A stretch of DNA of 64,000 nt from Triatoma infestans (taxonomy: Eukaryota; Arthropoda; Insecta; Hemiptera; Reduviidae): NCBI GenBank assembly GCA_011037195.1, contig JAAEAF010014740.1, positions 39,992 to 103,991 on the forward strand, in the 5' to 3' direction. Under the pieces are notes generated by a model. It saw nothing but the letters and a program-made list of their open reading frames with translations. It did not search any database and was not told the DNA's origin. Position numbers and translations under genes: made by a program. Shown here one piece after another: positions 44,151 to 55,194 of this stretch. Position 1 is the stretch's first letter. Each line of letters begins with the position of its first letter.

Positions 44151-44886
44151 CACTGAATTGAGTTATTTAATGGAAGAGCTCTTACTGCCTATGTTAGGGA
44201 TGCCTAACATTATAGATTGTTCACCATTATAACGAAATAATTTATTTTTATTTTTGTAAATAGTGAATTAATAATTATAGATACTAATTGAATTGTACTT
44301 TTCATTTGTGGGACTCGCCTGAAGGTCTTAGACCAAGTTGTGTCGTTTATTGTAAGTTGTTATACCTTTTTTTCTTTATTAACTAAATAAATGATGATTA
44401 TATTAATTTCAAAATTAGAAACAACATAACAGGACCAAAATTAAAGATTTATAAAAAAGTTATTTTGTAATATTTAACTTGACTAACTGAATTGTTGGAT
44501 TGAAAACAGGTTAGTTAAGTTGGTCTGCACAATATCTCAATGAAATTAGATTTAGTTTATATGAATTTAATTTATCTTATTTTGTAGCATAATAGTAAAT
44601 GCTTTATTGTTCAAAAACGTTATGTAAGGAAAATTATATAAACTAAATTTTAGGCTGCCTGTAATTTAAAATGCTATGAACTCATGGTTATCTGCCATTT
44701 AAATAAAAGAAACAAATATTAGTTTTAGCCTACACTTGTAAATATTTTATTTCTACCTACACACCTATTTATCGCTAAATTAAAAACTGTATACATTCAG
44801 TGTGTTATGATAATTTGTGGACAAATCTAACATATGAAATAAAAACTTGATTCATTTTTTATTTTTTTTTTGTACAGGAGCTGATA
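44151..44886 (+). promoter_or_regulatory. Spacer and 5' flank of SULT copy D
   Basis: 44151-44400 holds no gene. A stretch ending TAAATAAATGATGATTAT may be a LINE 3' end. From about 44600 it is the duplicated SULT upstream block (AACTCATGGTTATCTGCC, TTTTAGCCTACACTTGTAAA), ending in TTTTTTTTTGTACAG and 9 bp of leader before the ATG. Confidence 0.45.
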
Positions 44887-47800
44887 ATGTTTCCATATAA
44901 AATTTCAAATATTGAAGGAAATGATGGTAAAGAGCTTGTAGAACTGTTCAAAGGGCAAAAAGCTGGTTTTGTACAAGTTGGTCCAAAAAAATGGACACTT
45001 CCAGCAAAGTATGCTGAACATGCTGAGAAGTATTATACTTTTGATTTGAAACAAGATGATTTATGGCTAATGGCGCATCCTAGATCAGGTGAGATACCAT
45101 TGTTGCTAGATATTTTGTTGAATTATTTTCATAAAGTTGAATATTTTATTTTTGTTTTAGGTTCCACTTGGATGCAAGAATTACTTTGGCTAATAAATAA
45201 CAAATTAGATTATGAGGTTTCATCGAAAATATCTATATATAAGCGATTTCCACTATTTGAGTATGATAATTTAAATTATTATAGTCATTTAAACTTTAAT
45301 TCTAAAGAAATTATTGCCATTAAGTGGACGGTATTTTTCCGTTGATTTTTAATTTGGAGGACCATCCTGTTTATAAAAGACTCTTGTACAACTTTAAAAT
45401 AGGATTGGAGAATATTTCTTGGAGTAGGAATGTTTCTTTCTAACATGAAAACTTATTTCGGTATCAGTGCTGTATGATGAGTTCATCATGGCGGTCTTTA
45501 TTTCATTTGCACAGTAGTATCTGGTCCAAACGTTTACAACTTATCCTCATATGAATATATTCTGTCCCGATACAAATAAATCAACACAATATATGTTTTG
45601 AACCTTCAAAAAGTAACTTCCTTTTAGATGGATTATCCTTGGCCTAGCAACAATATTTCAATTATTTAGGCAAGCTTTTAAAAGCTTGAAATTAGTTGTA
45701 TGAATTTTATCGTGATAATTAAAAATTGATTATAAATTTTAGGTCTCATATGCTATTCAGTGATAAATACTTAGAAGAGATTGCAGAATTTAATGACAAT
45801 GATCCAGAAGCAATGAAAGTACTCAAAAACTATGACACTCCAGGTTGGCTTTTTCCAAAAGTACATTACTAAAAACACGATCAGTTACTAATATAGCAAA
45901 AAAATAATTAACTATTATATTACTTGAAATATCTTAGAAGTTTAAATTATATTTATTAGTTGCGGTTGAGACCGCAAAGCTAGAAAACCTCAGAGATTTA
46001 TTTCATGATAAGCTGCTTCACTTAATGGTCTTCGATCGGTTTCAAGCGTATGCCCTTTTTTGGATAAATATATGATTAAATAGCTTTGCAGAGACCAATA
46101 TCAGTTTATACAGTGCTTTGAGAACGGTTGTATGTGACCTAATTGGTTTATAGAGAAAAGGTATTCATCATTATACCTGAGTTTATTATCTGATTGCAAT
46201 TATGTTAATTTAGTCTACAATAAAATTAAACTTATTAATAAACTCATTTCTATTATGCAGTCATTATAGATATGATATTAATATTTTAAAATTATTTTGT
46301 CAGGCTATGTGAATGCACAGATCATGAAGTCACCTAGGCATTTTAAAACACATCTACCGCCCAGTTTATTGCCACCAAATTTATTAGACACCTGTAAAGT
46401 GGTTTATTTGGCTAGAAATCCTTTTGATGTTGCCGTCTCATTTTATCATTTCAGTAAATTAAGGAAATCATTCGATTATCAAAGTGACTTTGAGAAATAT
46501 TGGGAATTGTTTGAAAAAGATCTAAGTAAGTATCAACAGAAACTGTTTTTTTGAACAGTTTTTTATTAATGTATTTATTTTTACTAATGGGCATAATTCT
46601 ATAAAATAACGGATTTTTTTTTCTTTCAGTTGTGTATTCTCCATATTGGGAACATATTAAGGAAGGATGGGAGAAAAGGAACCATCCAAATTTATTGTTT
46701 TTATTTTATGAAGATTTACTTCGAGTAAGTGCCTTGCTAAAATAGATTGTGATAACCACTGCTATTATTTGAATTTTATTTGCAATATATTGTTCGACTT
46801 AATTAAATTATTATCTAGTCATTTACTTTCTGCAAAAGCTTAGTACTTGTCAGATTGTTCCCTTTTCTATTATTTGAAGAATTCATCCCACTCAGTGATG
46901 ATAATTATTTATGTTTATTCTTATAATTAGGAGTTTACTATTTGGTTTGGTCATGTAATGATCGGCCCTTTCTTTTTTTCCTAATTGAGTGGTTTCTAAT
47001 TCTGTTGACTAAAATGCACTATTTTTTTTATATACACAGAGATTATTGTGCATTCTATTGGCTGTTAAAATTTGTGTTAAATCTATCGATTAGTTTTTGA
47101 GATATTAATTAAAAACTAAATTGTTTAATTATTCAATGTAGAAGTTAAAAGTGTTGGTGGGGCAGCGTCTATACGTAAATCTTAGATAAACTTTGTCCTT
47201 TTTGCTAAAGAATATCTCATAGTGGAACTTAAAAATATTTACTTCCGTCTGGCCAGCTGTACAGGTTTTGTTTAGTAAACTCATCTTGTTTTTATTGACT
47301 TTTTATTTTTATTCATTACACGTATCTTCTCTCTACATTAAATTTAGCTTGCCATTGATGTGAATGTTTACGTGTCTTCTCCTTTTTCTTTTCATTTATA
47401 ACGGAAAAACACAATTTCAAATTTATTTAAAACGCTATTCATTGTTTAATTTGAATAATTATTATTTGTTTAACTGTTGCTTGTTTATGTTTGAATCTCT
47501 GTCTGGTGGTTCAAAACGACATAGAAACTCTCCTGGAGATTCTGTACCTCGATCTAAAAAAAGCTCTTTAACAGACGCAACAATGGAAAAAATCGATTAT
47601 TCTCAGTTAGTATCTTTCATAAAAGAAGTCATATCCGGTTTGTTAGATGATAATCTGGCTCCTCTTGCTACTGAGGGCCGAGTTTTCGGCTCTTAAAGAT
47701 GATATAGTTGCACTTAAAGAGGAAAATGCTCTGTTGAATGCTGAATTGGTGGCCATTAAAGCAATAAATATTAAAACAGAATCTCGTATTAAAGAAGTGG

Positions 47801-50800
47801 AAATAATTTGATTTTTAAGGAAATCAAGCACTCTTCTTCAAGCGATTTGAGTGTGATAATCTCTGATTTCTGTCGTGATGTGTTGAAGAAGGATATTTCT
47901 GCTGAACATTTTTACGTATCCCTTCTAGGATCCAGAGACAAAACGAATAACCCTATCTTAGTATCATTCTTTCGCCCTCAACATAAATTAATGATTTTTA
48001 ATTCTGCAAATATTTTAAGAGGTAAAGGTTTTGTGATACATGAGGACCTTCAGGAGGTAACTAGGAAGAAGAAAACTAAATTGTTGTTACTAAGGAGAGA
48101 AATTTTGCAATTAAATAGGAACATCAACGTGAAGGTGCGCTCTAAAACTGGCTGCTGGTAAATGGGTTAAATTCACTTGGTCCACTTAAGATGGGCTCAG
48201 TTATGTGGGCCAGGATGGTGTGCAGAAGCTAACCGGAATAGTAGGAGTAAACGTTTTCGATTTTATTTCGGCTCTACCCTCTGATAGTTTACCGAAGGAC
48301 TACTTCGCTCGCTCTTGGCTTCAGTCCAGCAAAGTAATCTCACACTACCTTCATCTGGTCATCAAAGGTTTTTTTTTGAAAATTTCCAGCTATTTGTCAG
48401 AAGAATTCTACGGTTGCTGTTACTTTTTTTTCCATAATATGTTACAACATATCTGGTTTGCTGTCTAAAATTGAAAATTTTTCTAGTTTTTTTTTAAAAT
48501 TTATTGAGAACATATGATACTTTATTATTTCAAAAACCTTTGTTCTAGAGGATTCTTTTTTTAACAATTATTTTCCAGGATAATTTAATGTGGGTTTCAG
48601 CTAAGAAAACTTTCAAGTGTGGACGAGCTAGTGAAGGGATGCTCTGCGGAATAAACTCTGCGAATAATAATTTTTTCTATTCCTCATTAGGAGGTCGGAC
48701 TGTGATTTGTATAAAGCAAAAAGAAGTGCTACATGTATTGCCGGTACACCTAAACTGTAATTCCTGGATAATGATTTTAAGAATCTTTATGAGTCTGTAG
48801 AGTTGTGTTCATCTGGAAAATTAATGTTGTTGTGCGATTTTAACGTTAGTATTAGAACCTGCTAGACTTCCAGATTCCTTTTAATCCTAAATGTTCTCCT
48901 CTCAGGTCATCTAAAGATGTTGTGGTAAATAAGGGGGGTTCGCGATCCTTGAGCTTGTCTGATAATACTGAATGATCGTTTTGACGACGATAAAGAAGGA
49001 ACATTCACTCTCATTGGTCCTATGGGTTGCTCTGTGAATGATCTTTGTTGTAAGTCTTTCGATTGTTTACCCTTTGTTGATCATTTTGCCATTCTCAGTG
49101 AAACCTTTTCAGAACATCTGCCACTATCTCTTACTATTTGTCTAGAAAAAGAAATTAGCAATAATATCCTGCCTCTTCTTCCTCAACTTATTTGGAGAGA
49201 AAAAGTTAGAGATATTTATAGGCAGAATTTAGATAATGAAATTAATGCTGTTACTCATTTCCCATCCGATCCTCAACATTTTGCCAATATGTTAACGGAT
49301 TGCCCTAATAGATCCGCTATTACTCTTGGATTTTATCAATTTCATATATGAGACTAGTGTACCACCTTTATCATTCAGTAAATCTTTAATATTCCTTCTC
49401 TACAAACAAGGAAAAATCAATGAGGTTTCTAACTACAGAGGTATATCATGTTTAAATACATTAGCGAAAGTATTCACATCTCTATTACTCCGCCGATTGG
49501 AACAGTTTGTTACCCAAAATAATTTGTTGAGCGAATGCCAGCTGGTTTCAGGAGCGGATATTCCGCTATTGATAATATTTTGACTTTTAACAAGTTTAAT
49601 AAATTTTAAACTTTTTGAAAGAGGCAAGAAAATTTATTGCTTCTTTGTTGATTTAAAGTCGGTTTTCGATACCGTAGATCATTCTTCTCTTTTCTTAAAC
49701 TTATTTAATTTAAGTGTTTCCACTAAATTTTTAAATTTCTTAAAATAACTATATCTTCCAGCCTCATCCTCAGACCGTGTTAGAGAGGATTTCGGAATAT
49801 TTCCAGGTTGATTCAGGTGTTAGGCAGGGCTGTCTTCTTTCTCTGTTTATAGATGACCTTCCGTCTATCTTAGAAGGAGGAGTTATAATAGGAAACATCA
49901 AAATCAAAGTATTACTTTATGCAGATGAACTCGTTCTCTTAGCTGATAACCCGTTGACTCTCAGAAGAAATATTATCTTTGAAATAATATCTTAGCAAAT
50001 TACTGCGACCAGTGGAATTTATTAGTAAATCTTCAGAAATCGAAAATAATGATTTTTCGTAAGGGCGGCATATGAGAAGTGGTTTTATAAAAGTGAACGG
50101 ATTGAGGTAGTAAGCCGATACAAGTACCTGGGTATAATCTGGGTCCCCGCTTTTCATTTATTCCCCATGTGGAAGAGAAAATCTCCTCAGCAAAACTTGG
50201 TTAAAACAGGTTCTGGTCCAAATTTATCTCAACCAAGATTTTTTTAAAGAAGTTATTTGGTCTACCACCAGTCGCACCGACATACAAGTTAGCAATAGAG
50301 AGAGAACTGTCGCCTTTAGAATCCTATATTCTTCATCTCCATTTAAAATATTTAATTAAAATTTTATCCTTACCCGAGTACCGTTTACCGAAAATTGTTT
50401 CCCTTCAGGTCATCAGAAATAAAGTATGGTTTACGGTTTAAACATTGGTTTACGTTTACTAGGTGTTACCAGTATTAACTTTCACTGTTCTTTGGATAGC
50501 CCTTCTAATTGCCCTAAACAGCTTTCGAAACTTCCGGAAATTATTACTAAGTTTTATCTGGAATGCTCTTGAATCGTGCAGCCCAATCCGAACGCTTTCT
50601 ATTGTACAGGGTTCTAATTTCAGAACGATGTAGCGGTTTCTTTCTCTGATAAATTAAAGCATCCTGAACTACGCTGGTTATTTAAATTGAGAGGAGAGCT
50701 ACTATTCTTGAATCATAGACCTTGGTTCAGCAGAGATCCTGATGTAGAAATGTGCTTTCTCTGCAATTTCAACACTCGCGAAGAATTATATCATTTTCTG

Positions 50801-51795
50801 GGCGAGTGTCCTCTATTGGCGGAATTCCGTATTCTTTACTTTGGCAAACGAAATCTTTCCAGAGTTGAAATTATTGCCTTTCTGACCGGCCAGGCAGATC
50901 CTCGTCCACTGATCCGCTATTACTCGACACGCTTGGAGAGTTAGATATGATTGGCTCACAGAGTCATCCTAGAAAGTTTATGTTGAGAGATATAAGTATT
51001 ATTTGTATATGTATTTATCTTAATTAATTTACTTTTTTAGTTTCCACTATTAAATTTGCTTTTTATCGTATTAATTACATTTGTTTGCATTATAATTACA
51101 TTGTACATCTCTTTCTGTTTCATCATACTATCAATATGTTTTTATATTCTTAGTTTTTAGGATTATTTTTGTTTATTTTTTAGTTAGAAAGAAAGTTTTT
51201 TTTTGTTCTTTTGTTGTTTTTTTTTGTAGTAATCTCTGGCAGACGGCTCTCGCCATGTCAAATATACTGTTTTTTCAATACTTTGTAGACACCTTTTTTA
51301 AAATAAAGTATTATTATTATAATTAATTAAGTACATATTTACGTGACTAGGATTTACATGGTAATATAAGAGAAATAAGTACATTCCTAAACAAACAAAT
51401 AACTGAAGATGAAATTAAAAGTCTAGCGGATTATTTACATATCGATAATTTTCGTAAACATTTTAATTCTATTAAGAACATATTTGAAATTAAAGGAATG
51501 AGTAATCCGAAAGCACAACAGTTTATTCGTAGAGGTTAGTAAATACATTTAATAGAAAGTAAAATGAGATTGCGTATTTTATGAGCATTAAAATTGAGTA
51601 ATTGCTTTTAAATTTATGTTGCTCATTTTAGTATGTTTATACTAACAAAGATTTGTTCACAATTGGACTTCTTTATTTTATGCAGGCAAAATCGGAGGCA
51701 ATATGGAATTTGATGATGATAAAATTAAATTGAGAGCAGAGAAATGGTTTAAGGAGAATTTAGCTAACACTGATATTGTATTTCCAGAATTTTAG
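44887..51795 (+). CDS. Cytosolic sulfotransferase copy D, seven coding exons, 337 aa
   Basis: Exons 44887-45088, 45161-45260, 45743-45843, 46304-46525, 46630-46724, 51351-51534, 51686-51795. Each exon is open and splice phases equal those of B and C. P-loop PRSGSTWMQE, FKTHLPPSLLP with catalytic His151, YLARNPFDVAVSFYHF, exon 5 YWEHIKEGWEKRNHPN, and RRGKIGGN at the exon 6/7 junction are all kept. Exon 6 is the most diverged (NFRKHFNSIKNIFEIKG). Intron 5 is 4.6 kb because a near-complete LINE is inserted in it. Correct splicing must span that element, which carries its own A-rich 3' end. Predicted role is the same PAPS-dependent sulfonation; substrate unknown. The P-loop Thr distinguishes it from C. 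Confidence 0.88.
45955..46110 (+). mobile_element. CCGGTTTCGG-box element, intron 3 of SULT D
   Basis: TTGCGGTTGAGACCGCAAAG start and the core GATCGGTTTCAAGCGTATGC. Same site and orientation as in copies B and C, more decayed. Confidence 0.68.
47487..48161 (+). pseudogene. LINE ORF1 (coiled-coil, RNA-binding type), frameshifted
   Basis: Starts MFESLSGGSKRHRNSPGD. After a frameshift near 47690 it continues ALKDDIVALKEENALLNAEL (heptad-like leucines), then after another break DLSVIISDFCRDVLKKDISA and PILVSFFRPQHKLMIFNSAN. A coiled coil followed by a small alpha/beta region is usual for ORF1 proteins that coat LINE RNA. The Met at 47487 is the first plausible start. Confidence 0.6.
49326..50000 (+). 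pseudogene. Reverse transcriptase core of the LINE in SULT D
   Basis: Fingers ISNYRGISCLNTLAKVFTSL-like region (49400-49470), LEQFVTQNNLLSECQL, then in other frames GYSAIDNILTF, FVDLKSVFDTVDHSSLFL, VDSGVRQGCLLS and VLLYADELVLLADNP (YADE at the active site instead of YADD). At least three frame changes occur. The enzyme would have copied LINE RNA at a nicked target. Confidence 0.75.
50687..50944 (+). pseudogene. C-terminal zinc-like tail of the LINE ORF2 in SULT D
   Basis: RGELLFLNHRPWFSRDPD followed by CFLCNFNTREELYHFLGEC, a C-x2-C-x9-H-x4-C arrangement. The same tail is present in the copy at 55710-56501 (CSLCNYRVKEDTFHFVAEC), so it is a family feature. Confidence 0.65.
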
Positions 51796-52330
51796 TATTT
51801 CTATTTTACATATTAGTTCACATTGTGATTAAGTATAATCGTCACAAAATTCGATAAAATAAAAATCTTTATTAATTAAGCTAGATTTACATAGCTTTTA
51901 AAGATATCTGTTTTTTGGCTTATATAGCTGTTTGCTTGAAACCGAATTAAACTGTTAGAGAATGAGGTTTATTCGCATTTTGATCAGGGAGATAAGGAAT
52001 TGAAATATATCTTGACGTTTTTATTGATTTGTGTAATATATTCCCTAACAAGATATTCTGCTCATGGTAGAGATAATTATAAAAATATACTCAAACACTT
52101 TTCTACCAATGATACAAATTTTCAAATTTTCCGAAAAGTTTTTAACAGAAACAATTTTGAGTTGTTAATACGTATGTTCATATTTCCCAAGATTAGGATG
52201 ATTAAAATTCTCTATTAAAATAAGAGAATTAAGATATATCTATAAATATTACCGTATTGTATTGTGAAAAATATTATTGAATAAATTGAGAATTATATAT
52301 TGGAACTTAATAAACGTTTTATTTCAATTT
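51796..52330. other. Duplicated 3' flank of SULT copy D
   Basis: Colinear with the flank after copy C but without the hAT-like element. AATAAA hexamers near 51859 and 52309 are possible polyadenylation signals. The 72-codon ORF at 52000 is not conserved in C and is probably chance. Confidence 0.55.
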
Positions 52331-53430
52331 ATTTTAAATTCTTCATAGGGGCAATGGAATAGTTACTTCATCGAGGCACCACTTTAAGACACGGACAACA
52401 GTTACATCTTAATCACTCACAGAATGTCGTTGAGTGCTAGTACATGAGTTTACCGTACCGACAGGCAATATCTAGGTCACTATCATTTAGTAACTCACTC
52501 TAGGCCCATAGATCTTTTAGGTGGATTAGGACTTAACTGGGGCGGGTGTTGGTGTTGGATGTTTATGAGCATGGACTTGTAAGTGGGAGATCACCAGCTT
52601 GATACCAGCGTATAACCGCTAAATTTTATATTGGTTTAAAATAATGTATCTAAAGTGCTATATTAGTTGATTATACAATTCTATGTGTTCGGTCGCGGCG
52701 CCTTTGAAGCTTAAATGTCATTCTGTCTTCACATTTCTAATTTTTTTATTACCCTGTTTTTTGGAGTTTGCACTTTAATCCCTTTCCATTTCCAAACTAT
52801 AATTTTATATTTCCTCTTTCATCTTCCGCCGCGTTCTCCCGCTTCCCCGCATTTATCCCTCTCTTTCTATCTTGGTGATGGGATTGCCGGTGCTTTCATC
52901 TTCAGACATCGCGCGTTATTTCCGTTTCCCACACCCTTCAATCTTCTTTATTCCTCAAAAATTACTTCACTTCACTTCTGTATCTCGCCTGGTTAACAGT
53001 GTCTGTGCCGTTCTCTTCTCTGTCGCCCGTCTAGCTAACCTCAGTTTTACCGCTTCTCCTTCTGTGGCGTGATGTTAATTTCGCCTTTAAACTCTATGTC
53101 GCCTTATACGCGCCTATTTGCCGTGTTAATTATTAACTTGACTCTTCGGTGATTACCAAGACTCATCCCTCCGCGCCATCATCTTCACGAGGCTATCTTA
53201 TTGCACGTTAGTGGACTCGCCAGCGACTGATACGTCAGCCACGGCATCATACGCTTCTGAAGAAGCATTCTAATCCTTCTAAGCCCACCTAAGTTCCTTT
53301 CTTTCGCCACACACGCACATACGCCACCTCTTTCTTTCTCACTCCGCCATTCGTCTATCATCACTCTTGTAGCGTTTATGAGAAAATGAAAATTAGTTTT
53401 ACACCAAGAAAATTGTGATAATTATGAAGG
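52331..53430. other. No gene recognised
   Basis: 52331-52640 is unique-looking. 52646-52685 is a scrap of repeat X (AAAGTGCTATATTAGTTGAT). 52686-53390 is pyrimidine-rich with higher G+C (TTCGGTCGCGGCGCCTTTG, CTTTCTTTCTCACTCCGCC). It resembles the 5' UTR of an insect retroelement or a spacer, but has no coding signature. Confidence 0.35.
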
Positions 53431-53449
53431 ATGATAATTATAAACAGTG

Positions 53450-53640
53450 ACGTGTTCTAATAAAAAAGAAATGTTACGTGATAGCAGTGCATCCCTCTTG
53501 AGAAAGATTATATGATTTCATATAATAGTTGATAACCTTGTAATTAAGAGGCTGTTTTCAAGACGCAAATATAAGGCAGTATTATTATAATAAGTATGCA
53601 CATTTATTCATTTCCCTGAACATAAATTACAAATCCTTTA
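53450..53640 (+). repeat. Dispersed repeat shared with 35028-35220
   Basis: Shared blocks GACGTGTTCTAATA, ATGTTACGTGA, ATAGTTGATAA and CACATTTATTCATTTCCCTG. Class unknown. Confidence 0.45.
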
Positions 53641-53738
53641 CTGTTTTGTAAATAAATGGTAATCATCTGCTGAAGGTGTAAGGGAATTAAAAACTAATAA
53701 ACATAAAATACTAAAAAGTTGAAATATGTCAGTGTATA

Positions 53739-54035
53739 CGGAGAAACGGTGGTATTGTTGTGAAACTGAAAACACGTCTCCAGTAATATAGACGCTAATA
53801 AGAGTTGAGCAAGTGAGTCAGTTGTAAGTTGCCGACTGGCAAGTGTGTTTTCAAGTAGGAAATAGCTTTTTTTTTTTTTTTCATTTTTTTGACCGCCGAA
53901 CCCGCCAACATGCAGTGGTGTTTTTTGGCCATATGTAAATACCTATAATTCTTTCTGTGGGGCCTAGCCACTCGATGCTCGGGTGTGAGGCGTGTGTAAC
54001 AAAATGAGACACGACTGTGCCACCGTTTCTCCCCG
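53739..54035. mobile_element. 297-bp MITE with TA target duplication
   Basis: Ends CGGAGAAACGGTGG and reverse complement CGGGGAGAAACGGTGG, each flanked by TA (53737-53738 and 54036-54037). No ORF; interior has a T17-like run and GACCGCCGAACCCGCC. Size, TA flanks and short inverted ends fit a Tc1/mariner-type MITE. Confidence 0.8.
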
Positions 54036-54495
54036 TAGGCTGATTTCGGATTCCTAACAGAATTATTTTTGTTGTATCATTAATCTTAGGGTGTTGGGTA
54101 TTACAAATATTATCATTAGGGTGTTATTTCACATATATTAGAATAAAGTAGTGCGGAGCAATAGTATTCAATAGGAAATATTATGTCTATTAAGGTTTCC
54201 TGTAATGTTAGACTAAGAGTAAGTTGTCTCGGGGAACAGTACTATTATTTAGGGGCATTAGAGTTACTTAGTAAAAATGGTGTCACTGGGGCTATTATCC
54301 ATGCTTTATAAATTCTAGGCATAAGTTTTTATGTTAGAAATAAATATTCTCCATTCTCCTTCTTAAAGAAATATTCTCCATTTCCTATTTCACCTTGTAC
54401 AAGACTCTCTTATATACAGTGGACCTCAAAATTAATTTGCAATAATTTCTTTAAAATTAAAGTTTAATTGACTACAATAATTTAAAACATCATAC

Positions 54496-54883
54496 TCAAA
54501 TAATGGAAACCGCTTATTTCTAGGTGTTTTTGACGAAACCTCATAATCTAATTTGTTATTTATTAGCCAAAGTAATTCTTGCATCCAAGTGGAGCCTATA
54601 ACAAAAACAGAATATTCAACTTTATGTAATATCTACTTTTCTAATACTCAACTAAATATCTAGCAACAATGGTAATCGCACCTGATCTAGGATATGCTAT
54701 AATCCATAAATCATCTTGTTTCAAATCAAAAGTATAATATTTTTCAGCATGTTCAGCATATTTTGCTTGAAATGTCCATTTTTTGGGACCAACTTGTACA
54801 AAACCTGCTGTTTGCCCTTTAAACAGTTCTAAAAGCTCTTTACCATCATTTCCTTTAATATTTGTAATTTTATATGGAAACAT
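54496..54883 (-). pseudogene. Inverted, truncated sulfotransferase copy E (exons 1-2)
   Basis: On the minus strand, exon 1 is 54883-54682 (MFPYKITNIKGNDGKELLEL to AYPRSG) and exon 2 is 54595-54496 (STWMQELLWLINNKLDYE). Both are open, with the usual donor and acceptor sites. Homology continues through about 200 bp of intron 2, to near 54290, and then stops. No exon 3-7 sequence (for example FKTHLP) can be found on this strand down to copy D. The catalytic His and 3'-phosphate site are therefore absent. Exon 1 is preserved with few changes, so truncation is probably recent. It shares the upstream block including the acceptor-like TTTTTACAG. It could be an assembly boundary effect, but flanks look continuous. 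Confidence 0.87.
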
Positions 54884-55190
54884 TATCAGCTCCTGTAAAA
54901 ATAGAAATGAATTAACTTGTTTTTTTATATGTCGGATTAGCCTACAAGTTATCATAACTTACTGAATGCATAATGTTCTAAGATATCGATAAATAGTTTG
55001 TGTAGGAAGAAATAAAATGTTTACAACTGTATACTAAAAGTAATATACGCTTCTTATAATTAAATAGCAGGTAACCATGAGGTGTGAATAGTAGTTTTAA
55101 AGTACAGGCAGCCGAGAACTTAATTTGAAAAATTTCTCCCTACATAAAGATTTGTACAATAAAATATTTATTATTATGCAACAAAATAAG
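54884..55190 (-). promoter_or_regulatory. 5' flank of SULT copy E
   Basis: Reverse complement of the duplicated SULT upstream block. The acceptor-like site reads TTTTTACAG, one base different from the other copies. No separate promoter can be recognised. Confidence 0.45.
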
Positions 55191-55194
55191 ATGA

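Larger units (their letters stand above)
46930..51316 (+). mobile_element. Near-complete LINE in intron 5 of SULT D, 9-bp target duplication
   Basis: Inserted at TTATAATTA (46921-46929 and 51317-51325). 5' UTR about 46930-47486. ORF1 (47487-48161) has a charged coiled-coil-like stretch. ORF2 has endonuclease bits (LLCDFN, about 48830), fingers (LIFLLYKQGKINEVSNYRGI), a palm DLKSVFDTVDHSSL, SGVRQGCLLS, LLYADELVLLADNP, and a C-terminal LRGELLFLNHRPWF...CFLCNFNTREELYHFLGECP. 3' UTR contains GGCAGACGGCTCTCGCC and the end is AATAAAG(TATTATTAT). Frameshifts and stops show decay. Relatives: 16141-17750, 29283-30560, 55195-56850. Confidence 0.88.

Noticed and set aside
44280..44405. LINE 3' end with ATGATG-type tail
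   Set aside because: Only a short resemblance (GACTCGCCTGAAGGTC, AAATGATGATTAT) without coding sequence; not enough to call.
51999..52218. 72-codon ORF with hydrophobic start (possible small secreted protein) after SULT D
   Set aside because: It lies in the duplicated 3' flank, and the frame is not conserved after copy C; chance ORF.
52715..53072. Overlapping hydrophobic ORFs in a pyrimidine-rich region
   Set aside because: Composition-driven Phe/Leu/Ser/Pro runs in two overlapping frames with no motif.
54641..54955. Extended start of SULT copy E, 24 codons upstream of MFPYK
   Set aside because: The extra residues come from the conserved untranslated flank across the acceptor-like site; the other copies start at MFPYK with in-frame differences upstream.
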